Part shown: in pieces, positions 1 to 7,935 of the stretch
How the letters are laid out: every line of letters starts with the position of its first letter
How positions within the stretch are numbered: position 1 is the first letter of the stretch
Origin: Hymenobacter sp. DG01
GTDB taxonomy: Bacteria; Bacteroidota; Bacteroidia; Cytophagales; Hymenobacteraceae
Assembly: GCF_006352025.1 (NCBI RefSeq)
Contig: NZ_CP040936.1
Coordinates: forward strand, 1,178,001-1,242,000
Length of the DNA: 64,000 bases
Direction of reading: 5' to 3'
Translations under genes and position numbers: made by a program
The notes under the pieces: model-generated
Databases searched by the model: none
Told to the model about the DNA's origin: nothing
What the model saw: the letters and a program-made list of their open reading frames with translations, nothing else

Positions 1-2
1 TG

Positions 3-308
3 CAGCTGGTGGCCGATTCCAAAACCGCTACCACCGAGCTAACGGCCATTCCGGCCTTCCGGGGCAAAGACGCCCGCTACCGCGACGCGGCCCGCAACCT
101 GGTGAAATTCTATGCTGGCTTTGCCGCCACCCAGGCCGCCCAGATGAAGGAGTTGCTGGAGCGCAAAGACGCTCTTACCAAAACCGACGCCGATAAATTC
201 AACGGCTTTATCAACCTGTATAACACCCAGAATCAGAAGCTGGCTCAGGCCTACAACCAGGCTGGCAACGCCTTCCAGGCTACCTATATTCCGGTGTTCA
301 ACGATTAA
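3..308 (+). CDS. C-terminal end of an unidentified protein (5' truncated by window edge)
   Basis: The frame is open from the first bases of the window and ends in TAA at 306-308, so only about the last 101 residues are visible. The first in-frame start-like codon (GTG at 9) is probably internal. The visible part is Ala/Gln/Lys-rich and apparently all-helical, with spaced Tyr and Asn residues near the end (FINLYNTQNQKLAQAYNQAG). It resembles the helical tails of some Bacteroidota surface proteins, but I cannot name a family. It is followed by a hairpin repeat and then the gatB promoter, so it ends its own transcription unit. Confidence 0.6.
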   Translation, partial: QLVADSKTATTELTAIPAFRGKDARYRDAARNLVKFYAGFAATQAAQMKELLERKDALTKTDADKFNGFINLYNTQNQKLAQAYNQAGNAFQATYIPVFND

Positions 309-330
309 GGAGGGGTAGGGCCTGCAGTAT

Positions 331-400
331 CATTCCGAGCGGAGCAAGAAATCGGGGTTGCCTTGGTGGTTCACCCAGATTCCTCGTTCCGCTCGGAATG
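331..400. repeat. Imperfect inverted repeat (23-bp arms) between genes
   Basis: The arms at 331-353 and 378-400 (CATTCCGAGCGGAGCAAGAA and its near-complement) pair with about three mismatches around a 24-nt loop. The element lies just after the stop of the leftmost gene and before the gatB promoter. It has no T-run, so it looks more like a dispersed REP-type hairpin than a simple terminator. I saw no second copy in this window. Confidence 0.6.
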
Positions 401-430
401 ACAAGTTTATGGGCCCGGCGGAATAGTGCT

Positions 431-438
431 TACCTTGC
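431..438 (+). promoter_or_regulatory. Putative -7 element of the gatB promoter
   Basis: TACCTTGC matches the Bacteroidota -7 consensus TAnnTTTG at most positions and lies 45 nt before the gatB ATG. No convincing -33 TTTG is seen. Confidence 0.4.
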
Positions 439-483
439 AAAAAAATCAGCGCAATCAGCCTTAGCAGCGCGCATCAACGATTT

Positions 484-1941
484 ATGGACGAAAGCATCAA
501 AGCCAAATACCAGCCCGTCATTGGTCTGGAAGTACACGCCCAGCTGCTCACGCGCAGCAAAATGTACTCCTCCGACGAAAACGAGTACGGCGCTCTGCCC
601 AATAACAACCTCAGTGTCATCACGCTGGGGCACCCCGGCACGCTGCCGCGCGTGAATTACACGGCCGTGGAGTACGCCATGAAAATGGGCCTGGCCACCA
701 ACTGCCAGATCCGGCGCGACAACCTGTTCGCGCGCAAAAACTACTTCTACCCCGACCTTCCCAAGGGCTACCAGATTACCCAGGACAAAACCCCCATCTG
801 CACCGGCGGCCACGTAGAAGTGCGCCTTTCGGATGGCTCGACCAAGAAAATCGGCATTACCCGCATCCACATGGAGGAAGATGCGGGTAAGAGCATGCAC
901 CTGGCGGGCGAGGTGGAAACCCTGGTGGATTTGAACCGGGCCGGGGTGCCTTTGATTGAAATTGTGTCGGAGCCGGACATCCGAAACGCCGAGGAAGCCT
1001 ACGCCTACCTCTCTGAAATCAAGAAACTGGTGCAGTACCTGGGCATCTGCGACGGCAACATGGAGGAAGGCTCTCTGCGCTGCGACGCCAACATTTCGGT
1101 GATGCTCAAGGACGCCGACCAGTTTGGTACCAAGGTGGAGGTCAAGAACATGAACTCCTTCCGCAACGTGCAGCGGGCCATTGAGTACGAGATTGAGCGG
1201 CAGATTGCCCTGGCCGAAGCCGGCGAGGTAATCGACAGCGAAACCCGGGGCTTTGATGCGCAGACCGGCACCACCAGCGGGCAGCGTAGCAAGGAAACCA
1301 TGAACGACTACCGGTACTTCCCGGAGCCCGATCTGCCCCCGGTTATTATCGACGACGAGTGGCTGCACCGCGTGCAGGCCGAGCTGCCGGCGCTGCCCCA
1401 GCAGCTCTACGCCCGCTTCACCGGCGAGCTGGGCCTCTCGGATTACGACGCCAACGTGCTGACCGCCGACAAGGACGTGGCTCTGTATTTCGATGAGCTG
1501 ACGCGCCTGACCACCAACGCCAAGGCCGCCGCCAACTGGGTAACCGGCCCCGTGAAAGCCTACCTCAACGAGCGGGCCCTAACCCTCGACCAGTTCCCGC
1601 TCACGCCCCAGCACCTGGCCGATATCATCGGGCTGATTGATGAGAACAAGGTAGGCCACTCGGTGGCTAGCAAGCAGCTGTTCCCGTACCTGCTCGAAAA
1701 CCCTGCCCAAACCGCCGCTGCCGCTGCCGAAGCACAAGGCCTGTTGCAGCAGTCGGATGCCGGTGCGCTGGAAGCCATGATTCAGCAGGTACTCGACGCC
1801 AACCCGGCCAAAGTAGCCGAGTACCGCGCCGGCAAAAAGTCGCTAACCGGCATGTTTATGGGTGAGCTGATGAAGCTGACCGGCGGCAAGGCCGACCCCA
1901 AGATGGCCAACCAGCTGCTGCGCCAAAAGCTCGACGCTTAG
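484..1941 (+). CDS. gatB: Aspartyl/glutamyl-tRNA(Asn/Gln) amidotransferase subunit B
   Basis: A 485-residue protein of normal GatB length. GatB binds the misacylated Glu-tRNA(Gln) or Asp-tRNA(Asn) and activates it for transamidation, using ammonia delivered by GatA. The N-terminal motif VIGLEVHAQL (about 12-21), DNLFARKNYFYPDLPKGYQI (79-98), the GatB signature LRCDANISV (198-206) and EVKNMNSFRNV (about 220) are all present. The C-terminal third is the helical YqeY-like tail that contacts tRNA. The ATG at 484 gives the canonical N-terminus. The gatA and gatC genes are not in the window, which is common in Bacteroidota. A strong terminator follows at 1961. Confidence 0.97.
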   Translation: MDESIKAKYQPVIGLEVHAQLLTRSKMYSSDENEYGALPNNNLSVITLGHPGTLPRVNYTAVEYAMKMGLATNCQIRRDNLFARKNYFYPDLPKGYQITQDKTPICTGGHVEVRLSDGSTKKIGITRIHMEEDAGKSMHLAGEVETLVDLNRAGVPLIEIVSEPDIRNAEEAYAYLSEIKKLVQYLGICDGNMEEGSLRCDANISVMLKDADQFGTKVEVKNMNSFRNVQRAIEYEIERQIALAEAGEVIDSETRGFDAQTGTTSGQRSKETMNDYRYFPEPDLPPVIIDDEWLHRVQAELPALPQQLYARFTGELGLSDYDANVLTADKDVALYFDELTRLTTNAKAAANWVTGPVKAYLNERALTLDQFPLTPQHLADIIGLIDENKVGHSVASKQLFPYLLENPAQTAAAAAEAQGLLQQSDAGALEAMIQQVLDANPAKVAEYRAGKKSLTGMFMGELMKLTGGKADPKMANQLLRQKLDA

Positions 1942-1960
1942 GCCTCGCTACATTCAATAT

Positions 1961-1993
1961 AAAACCACCGGCCCGGCGGCCGGTGGTTTTTTG
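1961..1993 (+). terminator. Rho-independent terminator after gatB
   Basis: The stem AAAACCACCGGCC / GGCCGGTGGTTTT has a short GC-rich loop and is followed by a T-rich run. It starts about 20 nt after the gatB stop. Confidence 0.9.
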
Positions 1994-2047
1994 TTTACTT
2001 GGGGGTAGGGCTATTTATTCCATTTGGTTTCAATTCACTACCCCCTT

Positions 2048-2566
2048 ATGATGCGCCGAACTCTTATTGGGCTGCTAGTGCTGCTAAGCGGCGGTAGCTG
2101 CCAGCGGCCGGCGGTGCCTGCTACTTCAGCCGCCGCAACGCCCCGCGCCGCCCCCGAAGCTCCTGACATCAACCTGCCCGGGCTCGATGGCACCAAGCTG
2201 GCGCTGAGCAGTCTGCGCGGCAAGTATGTGCTGGTTGATTTCTGGGCTTCCTGGTGCGGGCCCTGCCGGGCCGAAAGTCCCAATCTGCGCAAAATTTACG
2301 GGCAGTTTCATAGCCGGGGGCTGGAAATCTACAGCGTGTCGCTGGATGTGAACCGGGCCCGCTGGCACCAGGCCATTGCCGCCGATGAGCTGACCTGGCA
2401 CCACGTTTCGGACCTGCGCGGCTGGCAGAGCGCCGGGGCCCAGGCCTACGGGGTGCATTCCATTCCGTACTCGGTGTTGCTCGACCCGGAGGGCCGCGTA
2501 CTGGCTTATAATCTGAGAGGTCGGGCCCTGGGCCAGAAGATTTCGGAATACATTCCGCTGGATTAA
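2048..2566 (+). CDS. TlpA-like thioredoxin-fold lipoprotein (short form)
   Basis: A 172-residue predicted lipoprotein. The signal peptide MMRRTLIGLLVLLSGGSC ends in a lipobox with Cys18, so the protein should sit in the envelope. It has a thioredoxin/AhpC-TSA fold with active site WCGPC (CGPC about 70-73), a beta strand YVLVDFWAS before it, and the cis-proline segment SIPYSVLLDPEG near the C-terminus. Such proteins act as periplasmic thiol-disulfide reductases. I start at ATG 2048 (2051 also possible); a TTG 24 nt upstream would spoil the signal peptide. Its catalytic domain is clearly related to that of the next gene, which adds an N-terminal DUF4369-like domain. Confidence 0.88.
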   Translation: MMRRTLIGLLVLLSGGSCQRPAVPATSAAATPRAAPEAPDINLPGLDGTKLALSSLRGKYVLVDFWASWCGPCRAESPNLRKIYGQFHSRGLEIYSVSLDVNRARWHQAIAADELTWHHVSDLRGWQSAGAQAYGVHSIPYSVLLDPEGRVLAYNLRGRALGQKISEYIPLD

Positions 2567-2731
2567 CTACCCGCTGGCCGGCTGGCGCCAATGCCGGAAC
2601 CAAACCCCGCGCCTCGCGTGTAGGTAGGCCAGGGAAGCCCAACCGCAATTCCGCCTAAAAGTGGCAACTTGCGGCCGGTTTCTACGTCCATAGCCACACG
2701 GTACCGGTGCCATCACCGGTCAGTTTTCCGA

Positions 2732-3889
2732 ATGATGCACAAGATGAAAAGCTTGCTTTACGTAGGCGCCCTGCTGGGCATGACCAACGCCTGCAATAAA
2801 AACACTACCCCCACCAGCAGTACCAACGGGGCGGCTACCGATGCCAGCAGCTACCAGCTCACGGGCCAGCTGCAGAACGCCCCGGCCGGCACTAAGGTCT
2901 ATCTGGCCGAGCTAGGCGAAACCCAATTCGTGTCGCGCGATACGGCTACGGTGGATGAGAAGGGGCAGTTTACGTTCAGCGGCAGCCTGCCCGAGGCGGG
3001 CATCTACCAGGTAAAGCTCAACGACCAGAACCAGGCGCTGGTGGCCCTGGAAAACGGCCGCCAGGTGCAGCTTTCCGGCGACGCCCAGCAGTTCGGGCGG
3101 AGCTATACCGTGAAAGGCTCCCCTGATTCGGACCTGCTCCAGCAAATCAGCCGGACCATGGAAACCTCGCGCCAGCAGATGCAGCAGCTGGAGCAGCGCT
3201 TTAACCAGGCCGCCGAGCAGAACCGCCGCGACTCCCTGAGCATTCTGCAGGAGAAGGCCATGGCGCTGCAAAAGCAAGGTTCCGCGAGCCTGAGCCGCCT
3301 GGTGCGCCAGAGCCCCAACTCGGTGGTGTCGGCCTTCGTGGTGACCAGCCTTATTAACCCCGACGACAACTTCGCGCTGGCTGACTCGGTGGCGAACGTG
3401 CTGAAGAAAAACCGCCCCGATTCGCGCTACACCAAGGCCCTGGTGGCCCGCCTGGAGCCCCTACGGACCACGGCCGTAGGCGTGGAAGCCCCCGAAATCA
3501 GCCTGCCAACCCCCGAGGGCAAAGCCGTGAGCCTGAGTAGCCTGCGTGGCAAGTACGTGCTCATCGACTTCTGGGCCAGCTGGTGCGGCCCCTGCCGACA
3601 GGAAAATCCCAACGTGGTGAAAGCCTACAACAAGTTCAAGGCCAAGGGCTTCGAGATTTACAGCGTATCCTTCGACCAGGACCGGGGTAAGTGGCTGAAG
3701 GCCATCCAGACCGATAAGCTCACCTGGACTCACGTTTCCGACCTGAAAGGCTGGGAAAGCGCTGCCGGCCAGACCTATGGCATCAAGTCTATCCCGCAGT
3801 CGTACCTGCTCGACCCCCAGGGCCGCATTATTGCGAAAAACCTGCGCGGCGAGGCTCTGGACGCTACCCTGGCTTCGGTGCTGAAGTAG
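2732..3889 (+). CDS. DUF4369-TlpA thioredoxin-family lipoprotein
   Basis: About 385 residues. The signal peptide ends at the lipobox MTNAC (Cys about 21), predicting an envelope lipoprotein. A DUF4369-like beta domain (about 40-120, YQLTGQLQNAPAGTKVYLAE) and a helical Gln-rich linker lead to a thioredoxin domain (about 250-385) with WASWCGPC (Cys about 285 and 288) and a cis-Pro segment SIPQSYLLDPQGR. This architecture is very common in Bacteroidota and is thought to reduce periplasmic disulfides. The thioredoxin half is almost a repeat of the preceding gene (YSVS.D, W..AI..D.LTW.HVSDL.GW), implying tandem duplication. Possible starts are ATG 2732, 2735 or 2744. Confidence 0.88.
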   Translation: MMHKMKSLLYVGALLGMTNACNKNTTPTSSTNGAATDASSYQLTGQLQNAPAGTKVYLAELGETQFVSRDTATVDEKGQFTFSGSLPEAGIYQVKLNDQNQALVALENGRQVQLSGDAQQFGRSYTVKGSPDSDLLQQISRTMETSRQQMQQLEQRFNQAAEQNRRDSLSILQEKAMALQKQGSASLSRLVRQSPNSVVSAFVVTSLINPDDNFALADSVANVLKKNRPDSRYTKALVARLEPLRTTAVGVEAPEISLPTPEGKAVSLSSLRGKYVLIDFWASWCGPCRQENPNVVKAYNKFKAKGFEIYSVSFDQDRGKWLKAIQTDKLTWTHVSDLKGWESAAGQTYGIKSIPQSYLLDPQGRIIAKNLRGEALDATLASVLK

Positions 3890-3913
3890 AAGAGCGCTGC
3901 GCATTAGCCGCAT

Positions 3914-3952
3914 AAAAAAGCCCCTGCAGCCAATGCTGGAGGGGCTTTTTTT
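3914..3952. terminator. Bidirectional terminator between convergent genes
   Basis: AAAAAAGCCCCTGCAGC ... GCTGGAGGGGCTTTTTTT forms a hairpin with an A-run before and a T-run after. It can serve both the thioredoxin gene and the minus-strand gene that ends at 3965. Confidence 0.85.
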
Positions 3953-3964
3953 ATGCCGTTTCGT

Positions 3965-4795
3965 TTAGCTCATGAACATGCGCTGCACGGCCTGCCAGAG
4001 TTGCTTTTTGCGGCCGGCGTCGTATTCCAGCATGCTGATTTCGCTGGCCCCCAGGAAGGCGGTGTCTCCGAAGAGCAGCACAGGCTCATAGGGCTGGGTA
4101 GTGTACACGGCCACGTCGAGCAGGTTTTTGCCGAAAGCCAGAAACTGCCTGGCCGCCAGATGCTGACGCAGGCTGCACAAGGCCACTGGGTAGCTGGGGT
4201 GCTCCACGTTCACCAGCACCACGTCCTCCACAATCAGCCGAATGGCCTTGAGCAGGTTGTTGAGGAATACGTTGCGTGGCAGCTTCTTAAACTCCTCGGC
4301 CGGCAGGCGCACCAGAATAATGAGCCCGTTGGCATTGCTGCCCAGCGTGGAGAAGGGGATATGCGCCACCGGCGACTGGGTAGGCGTGGGCTGCACCCGG
4401 CCGGCTGGGGCTGCCGCGGCTGCCGGCAGTTGCGCTACCGTAAGGGTGGTAGCCTGGCGCGGAGCCTCTGCGGCCGGCAGGGGGGTAGGCGCGGGAGAAG
4501 CAGGCACTGCTGCCGGCACAGGCGTAGCAGGCGGCGAGGGGGGAGTGGCCCCTACCGAAGGCAAGCTGCTCAGGGAAGGCAGTTTGCCGGGCAAAGCAAG
4601 GGGTACAGCCGCTGCTACCGGGGTAGCAGGCACCGGGGCAGCAGGCGGCGCGGAGTTCAGGCTGGCAGCAGAGGTAGGCGCCGCTGCCGCCTCGGGGCTG
4701 CCGGCCGGGGTAGCAGCCGTGGGCTCCGGTACCACGTAGAGCGCGGCATCGGTATAGAAGTTCTGGAAGAAAGCCAGGGTAGCAGCAGTATCCAT
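3965..4795 (-). CDS. Conserved-looking protein with long Pro/Ala-rich linker, function unknown
   Basis: 276 residues. A short N-terminal segment (1-22, MDTAATLAFFQNFYTDAALY) is followed by about 130 residues dominated by Pro and Ala with Thr/Ser, surely disordered. A compact C-terminal domain follows (about 160-276), with strands such as GLIILVRLP and VVLVNVEHPSYPVAL, and a segment PVLLFGDTAFLGA. There is no signal peptide, so it is probably cytoplasmic. The fold arrangement (small helical start, floppy linker, alpha/beta tail) suggests a tether between two partners, but I do not recognise a family. The plus-strand 442-codon open frame across it is an Arg-rich shadow. Confidence 0.75.
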   Translation of the reverse strand: MDTAATLAFFQNFYTDAALYVVPEPTAATPAGSPEAAAAPTSAASLNSAPPAAPVPATPVAAAVPLALPGKLPSLSSLPSVGATPPSPPATPVPAAVPASPAPTPLPAAEAPRQATTLTVAQLPAAAAAPAGRVQPTPTQSPVAHIPFSTLGSNANGLIILVRLPAEEFKKLPRNVFLNNLLKAIRLIVEDVVLVNVEHPSYPVALCSLRQHLAARQFLAFGKNLLDVAVYTTQPYEPVLLFGDTAFLGASEISMLEYDAGRKKQLWQAVQRMFMS

Positions 4796-4870
4796 AGGGA
4801 GGGGCGCGGTGAGCCGGTAACAGCCGAAAAGATGGAATATTCAGGGCCTGACAGCCACCAGGCAAGCGGG

Positions 4871-5392
4871 TTATTCCAGGTCGAAAAGTGCCTTAAGCTC
4901 GGTGGCTTCGTGGGGGCTCATGCGGCCGCCCAGCACCAGGCGCAGCTGACGGCGGCGCAGTGCGCCATCGTAGAGGCTGATTTCCTCCGGGGTTTCCGCC
5001 ACGGCTTCCGGCACGTCAATCGGTCGGCCCGACTGATCCACGGCCACGAAGGTGAGAAACGCCTCGTTAGACTTGATTTTAGTGCCACTCGGAATGTCCT
5101 CGGCCCACACGTTGATGTGCACTTCCATAGAAGAGCTGAAGGAGCGCGTCACCTGGGCTTCCAGCGTTATCACGCTGCCCAGCTTGATGCCTTCCCGAAA
5201 CGAAACGTTATCGACGGAGGCCGTTACCACGATGCGGTTGGAGTGGCGCTGGGCCGAAATTGCCGCGCACACGTCCATTAGGTGCATCATACGGCCCCCC
5301 ATCAGGTTGTTGAGCGTGTTGGTATCGTTGGGCAGCACGAGTTCGGTCATCCGAACGAAGGAGTCTTTAACGGGCTTTTGTTTGCGCAGCAT
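4871..5392 (-). CDS. Acyl-CoA thioesterase, hotdog fold
   Basis: 173 residues, single hotdog domain of the BACH/YciA-like acyl-CoA hydrolase type. Conserved parts visible are LPNDTNTLNNLMGGRMMHLMD (about 19-39; the Asn and Asp are the usual catalytic region), RHSNRIVVTASVDNVSFREG, and EAFLTFVAVDQSGRP. Members hydrolyse acyl-CoA to free acid and CoA in the cytoplasm. The ATG at 5392 gives the normal start. A -7 element lies at 5421-5428. The tail from about 125 is Glu/Arg-rich and is probably a helix. A second hotdog thioesterase is at 23028. Confidence 0.92.
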   Translation of the reverse strand: MLRKQKPVKDSFVRMTELVLPNDTNTLNNLMGGRMMHLMDVCAAISAQRHSNRIVVTASVDNVSFREGIKLGSVITLEAQVTRSFSSSMEVHINVWAEDIPSGTKIKSNEAFLTFVAVDQSGRPIDVPEAVAETPEEISLYDGALRRRQLRLVLGGRMSPHEATELKALFDLE

Positions 5393-5420
5393 GCGGGAGC
5401 AGATAGTCTGAATATTTTGA

Positions 5421-5428
5421 CAAAGGTA
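5421..5428 (-). promoter_or_regulatory. Putative -7 element for the acyl-CoA thioesterase
   Basis: TACCTTTG on the minus strand is a perfect TAnnTTTG match, 28 nt before the ATG at 5392. Confidence 0.55.
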
Positions 5429-5435
5429 CGGAGGT

Positions 5436-5538
5436 AGTGAGATGGTGAAGTAGTGCAGTGGTGAGTTTGTCGTTCTGACGAGCCTAGCTGCGCAGATAGA
5501 ACGTCAAGCTCACTATTGCACCAGTTCACCACTTCACT
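5436..5538. repeat. Intergenic inverted repeat of GGTGA/TCACC units
   Basis: The left arm (5436-5476) and right arm (5498-5538) are about 41 nt each and pair with scattered mismatches. Both are made of GTGA/GGTG-type units and end inward in CGTTCT / AGAACG around a 21-nt core. The right arm overlaps the last codons and stop of pcm. The same kind of element occurs near 17.4, 27.6 and 31.7 kb. Confidence 0.7.
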
Positions 5539-6187
5539 TATTCCAACCGGCCTGGCCCAGCAGGGGCACGAAGCGGAATTCTTCCAGCACCTGCCGCGAA
5601 AACTCTTCCTCGCTTTCCCGCACCACGCGCACCATGCGCTGGGTTTGCTCATCGCCTACGGGAATGACCAGCGCACCGCCTACCCGCAGCTGGCGCAGCA
5701 GGGGGCGCGGCAGGGCTGGGGAGCCGGCCGTAACCAGAATCTTATCGAAGGGGGCATGCTGGGGCAGGCCCAGGGAACCGTCGCCGCCGAAGAGGTGGGC
5801 GGGGCGGTGCATGGCGGCCAGGCGGCGGGCCGTGCGCTCGAACAGCACCGGGTTGTACTCAATGCTGAACACATGCGGGGTCAGCTCCAGCAGCACGCAG
5901 CACTGGTAGCCCGAGCCCGTCCCGATTTCCAGCACCCGCTCGCCGGGCTGCACCTGCAGCAGCTCGGTCTGGTAGGCCACGGTGTAGGGCTGCGAAATCG
6001 TCTGGCCCTCGCCAATCGGAAAAGCCTTATCCTGGTAGGCGTGGGGCTGAAAGGCATCCTCGAAGAACAGATGGCGCGGCACCGTGCCGATGGCCGTCAG
6101 CACCCGCTCGTCGCGGATACCTTTGCGGCGCAGCTCCTCCACCAGGGTGCGGCGCAATCCACGATGGCGGTAGGTGTCGGCGTGCAT
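5534..6187 (-). CDS. pcm: Protein-L-isoaspartate O-methyltransferase
   Basis: 217 residues, class I SAM-dependent methyltransferase of the PCMT family, which methylates L-isoaspartyl residues in damaged proteins so they can revert to aspartate. Visible hallmarks are PRHLFFEDAF, the loop AFPIGEGQTISQPYTVA, SAM motif I VLEIGTGSGYQ (about 85-95), and FDKILVTAGSPALP with GGALVIPVG towards the end. I use ATG at 6187; the TTG at 6208 adds seven unlikely residues. The 3' end runs into the inverted repeat at 5436-5538. Confidence 0.96.
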   Translation of the reverse strand: MHADTYRHRGLRRTLVEELRRKGIRDERVLTAIGTVPRHLFFEDAFQPHAYQDKAFPIGEGQTISQPYTVAYQTELLQVQPGERVLEIGTGSGYQCCVLLELTPHVFSIEYNPVLFERTARRLAAMHRPAHLFGGDGSLGLPQHAPFDKILVTAGSPALPRPLLRQLRVGGALVIPVGDEQTQRMVRVVRESEEEFSRQVLEEFRFVPLLGQAGWNK

Positions 6188-6273
6188 GAGACGAAGAGGA
6201 GGAATCAACTACGGATGAGGCGAGCCAGGCGGGGCGCCCATAAAGGCCTTCTGCGCAGATTGCGGGTAATTCC

Positions 6274-6281
6274 TACCTTTG
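6274..6281 (+). promoter_or_regulatory. Putative -7 element for the glycosylphosphotransferase gene
   Basis: TACCTTTG is an exact TAnnTTTG match, 116 nt before the TTG start at 6398, so a long leader is predicted. Confidence 0.45.
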
Positions 6282-6397
6282 CGCGACTCCGAGAAGCTGG
6301 GCCGCCCAGGCCCGGGGTTTTGAATGGAGCGCGAAATTACGCCTTTAGGCCATAAAATTACCCCGATTGCCGGCCCGGCCGGATAGTTTCCTCGCTC

Positions 6398-7813
6398 TTG
6401 ATTCGTACTCTCCAAAAACTGAAGCTGATAGGAGCCGACTTCGGGGCGGCGTTGTTGGCGTGGATGTGCTTTTTCCTGTTGCGCAAGTATCTGCTCCAGG
6501 AAATCAACGTCAACTACCGCTTCGCGGCCGATGCGGCTTTTCTCTCGGGCTCGGCCCTGCTGATTGCCGGGTTCTGGACGGCGCTCTACGCCCTGATTGG
6601 GGAGTACAACGACATCTTTCGCAAGTCGCGCCTCTCGGAGCTGATTCGGCTGGGACAGGTGTCGGTGCTGGGGGCCATCATTATCTTTTTCGCCCTGCTG
6701 CTCGACGACCAGGGCGTGCAGAACTACCACAGCTACTACAAAACCATTTCGGCCTATTTCCTGCTCCACTTCTCCCTCACGGCCGTGCTGCGGGTGTGGG
6801 CCGTGAGCAGCGTGCAGCGACTGGTGCGGGGCGGCGTCATCACCTTCAATACCCTGCTGGTGGGCTCCGGGGCCCTGGCCCGCGACACCTACCAGGAACT
6901 GCGCCGTACGGGGCGGCACCTGGGGCTGCGGCTGGTAGGGTTCACGCCCCTGGGAGAGGTAGTGGACGAAACGCTGGCGGCTGAGCTACCCGCCCGGGGC
7001 TCCTACCGCCGCCTGCCCGCCCTGATTCGGGTACTTCAGGTTGAGCAGATCATTATTGCCATTGAGCCTTCCGAGCACCGGGTTATTGAAGAAATCCTGA
7101 CCCTGCTGGAGGGTACGCCCGCCCGGGTAAGCATCCTGCCCGACCTTTACCAGATGCTGCTGGGCTCGGTGAAGGTGAGCCATGTGTTCGGGACCCCACT
7201 CATTGAAATCAAGCAGGACCTGCTGCCGCCCTGGCAGCGGGTGCTGAAGCGCCTGCTCGATGTGGTTTTATCGGTGCTGTTTCTGCTGCTGGCCTGGCCC
7301 GTGTATGCCTTTACAGCCGTGATGGTCAAGCTCTCTTCGCCCGGCCCGGTGTTTTACTCCCAGGAGCGTATTGGGAGGCACGCGCAGCCGTTCCGCATCT
7401 ATAAGTTTCGCTCTATGTACGTGGATGCCGAGCGGCAGGGCCCGGCCCTGAGCTCCGACCACGACCCCCGTATTACGCCCTGGGGCCGCTTTATGCGTAA
7501 GGTGCGCCTTGATGAGCTGCCCCAGTTCTGGAACGTTATCCGGGGCGATATGAGCATAGTAGGGCCCCGGCCGGAGCGGCAGTTCTTCATCGACCAGATT
7601 ATGCAGCTGGCTCCGCACTACCGCCACCTGCACCGGGTGCGGCCCGGCCTCACCTCCTTGGGCCAGGTGAAGTATGGCTACGCCGAAACCGTTCCGCAAA
7701 TGGTAGAGCGCCTTAAGTTCGACATTCTCTATATCGAGAACATGAGCCTGGCCATGGACTTCCGGGTGCTGCTCTACACGCTGAAAATCATTATTGAAGG
7801 CCGGGGGAAATAG
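6398..7813 (+). CDS. Undecaprenyl-phosphate sugar phosphotransferase (exopolysaccharide priming glycosyltransferase)
   Basis: 471 residues of the WcaJ/PglC-like polyprenyl glycosylphosphotransferase family, which moves a sugar-1-phosphate onto undecaprenyl phosphate at the inner membrane to begin polysaccharide synthesis. The N-terminal half has four hydrophobic segments (about 10-130) and a CoA-binding-like region (ITFNTLLVGSGALARDTYQE). A further hydrophobic stretch at about 288-310 precedes the catalytic domain, with KFRSMYVDAE, RKVRLDELPQFWNVIRGDMS and IVGPRPER. The start is TTG 6398 (MIRTLQKLK); no ATG lies before residue 23. No other polysaccharide genes lie nearby, so this may be an orphan priming enzyme. 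Confidence 0.94.
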   Translation: MIRTLQKLKLIGADFGAALLAWMCFFLLRKYLLQEINVNYRFAADAAFLSGSALLIAGFWTALYALIGEYNDIFRKSRLSELIRLGQVSVLGAIIIFFALLLDDQGVQNYHSYYKTISAYFLLHFSLTAVLRVWAVSSVQRLVRGGVITFNTLLVGSGALARDTYQELRRTGRHLGLRLVGFTPLGEVVDETLAAELPARGSYRRLPALIRVLQVEQIIIAIEPSEHRVIEEILTLLEGTPARVSILPDLYQMLLGSVKVSHVFGTPLIEIKQDLLPPWQRVLKRLLDVVLSVLFLLLAWPVYAFTAVMVKLSSPGPVFYSQERIGRHAQPFRIYKFRSMYVDAERQGPALSSDHDPRITPWGRFMRKVRLDELPQFWNVIRGDMSIVGPRPERQFFIDQIMQLAPHYRHLHRVRPGLTSLGQVKYGYAETVPQMVERLKFDILYIENMSLAMDFRVLLYTLKIIIEGRGK

Positions 7814-7882
7814 CGGACGATGTGGGCAATGCAGCACAGGCAAGGAGTGTGAAAACTTTCATCCGTACCAAGCGTGTTTTGC

Positions 7883-7890
7883 TACTTTGC
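7883..7890 (+). promoter_or_regulatory. Possible -7 element for riboflavin synthase
   Basis: TACTTTGC, a near match to TAnnTTTG, lies 45 nt before the GTG start. Confidence 0.3.
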
Positions 7891-7935
7891 TCCCAGCCTG
7901 CTGGTCGTATTTACCACATTTAGCGCATTCACTCT

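Noticed and set aside
430..1368. 312-codon open frame antisense to gatB
   Set aside because: A shadow frame in GC-rich coding DNA; its Val/His/Gly-rich translation has no domain, and gatB is certain on the other strand.
3953..5281. 442-codon plus-strand frame
   Set aside because: It spans two minus-strand genes and their gap; translation is Arg/Gly-rich low complexity and would have to ignore the clear thioesterase.
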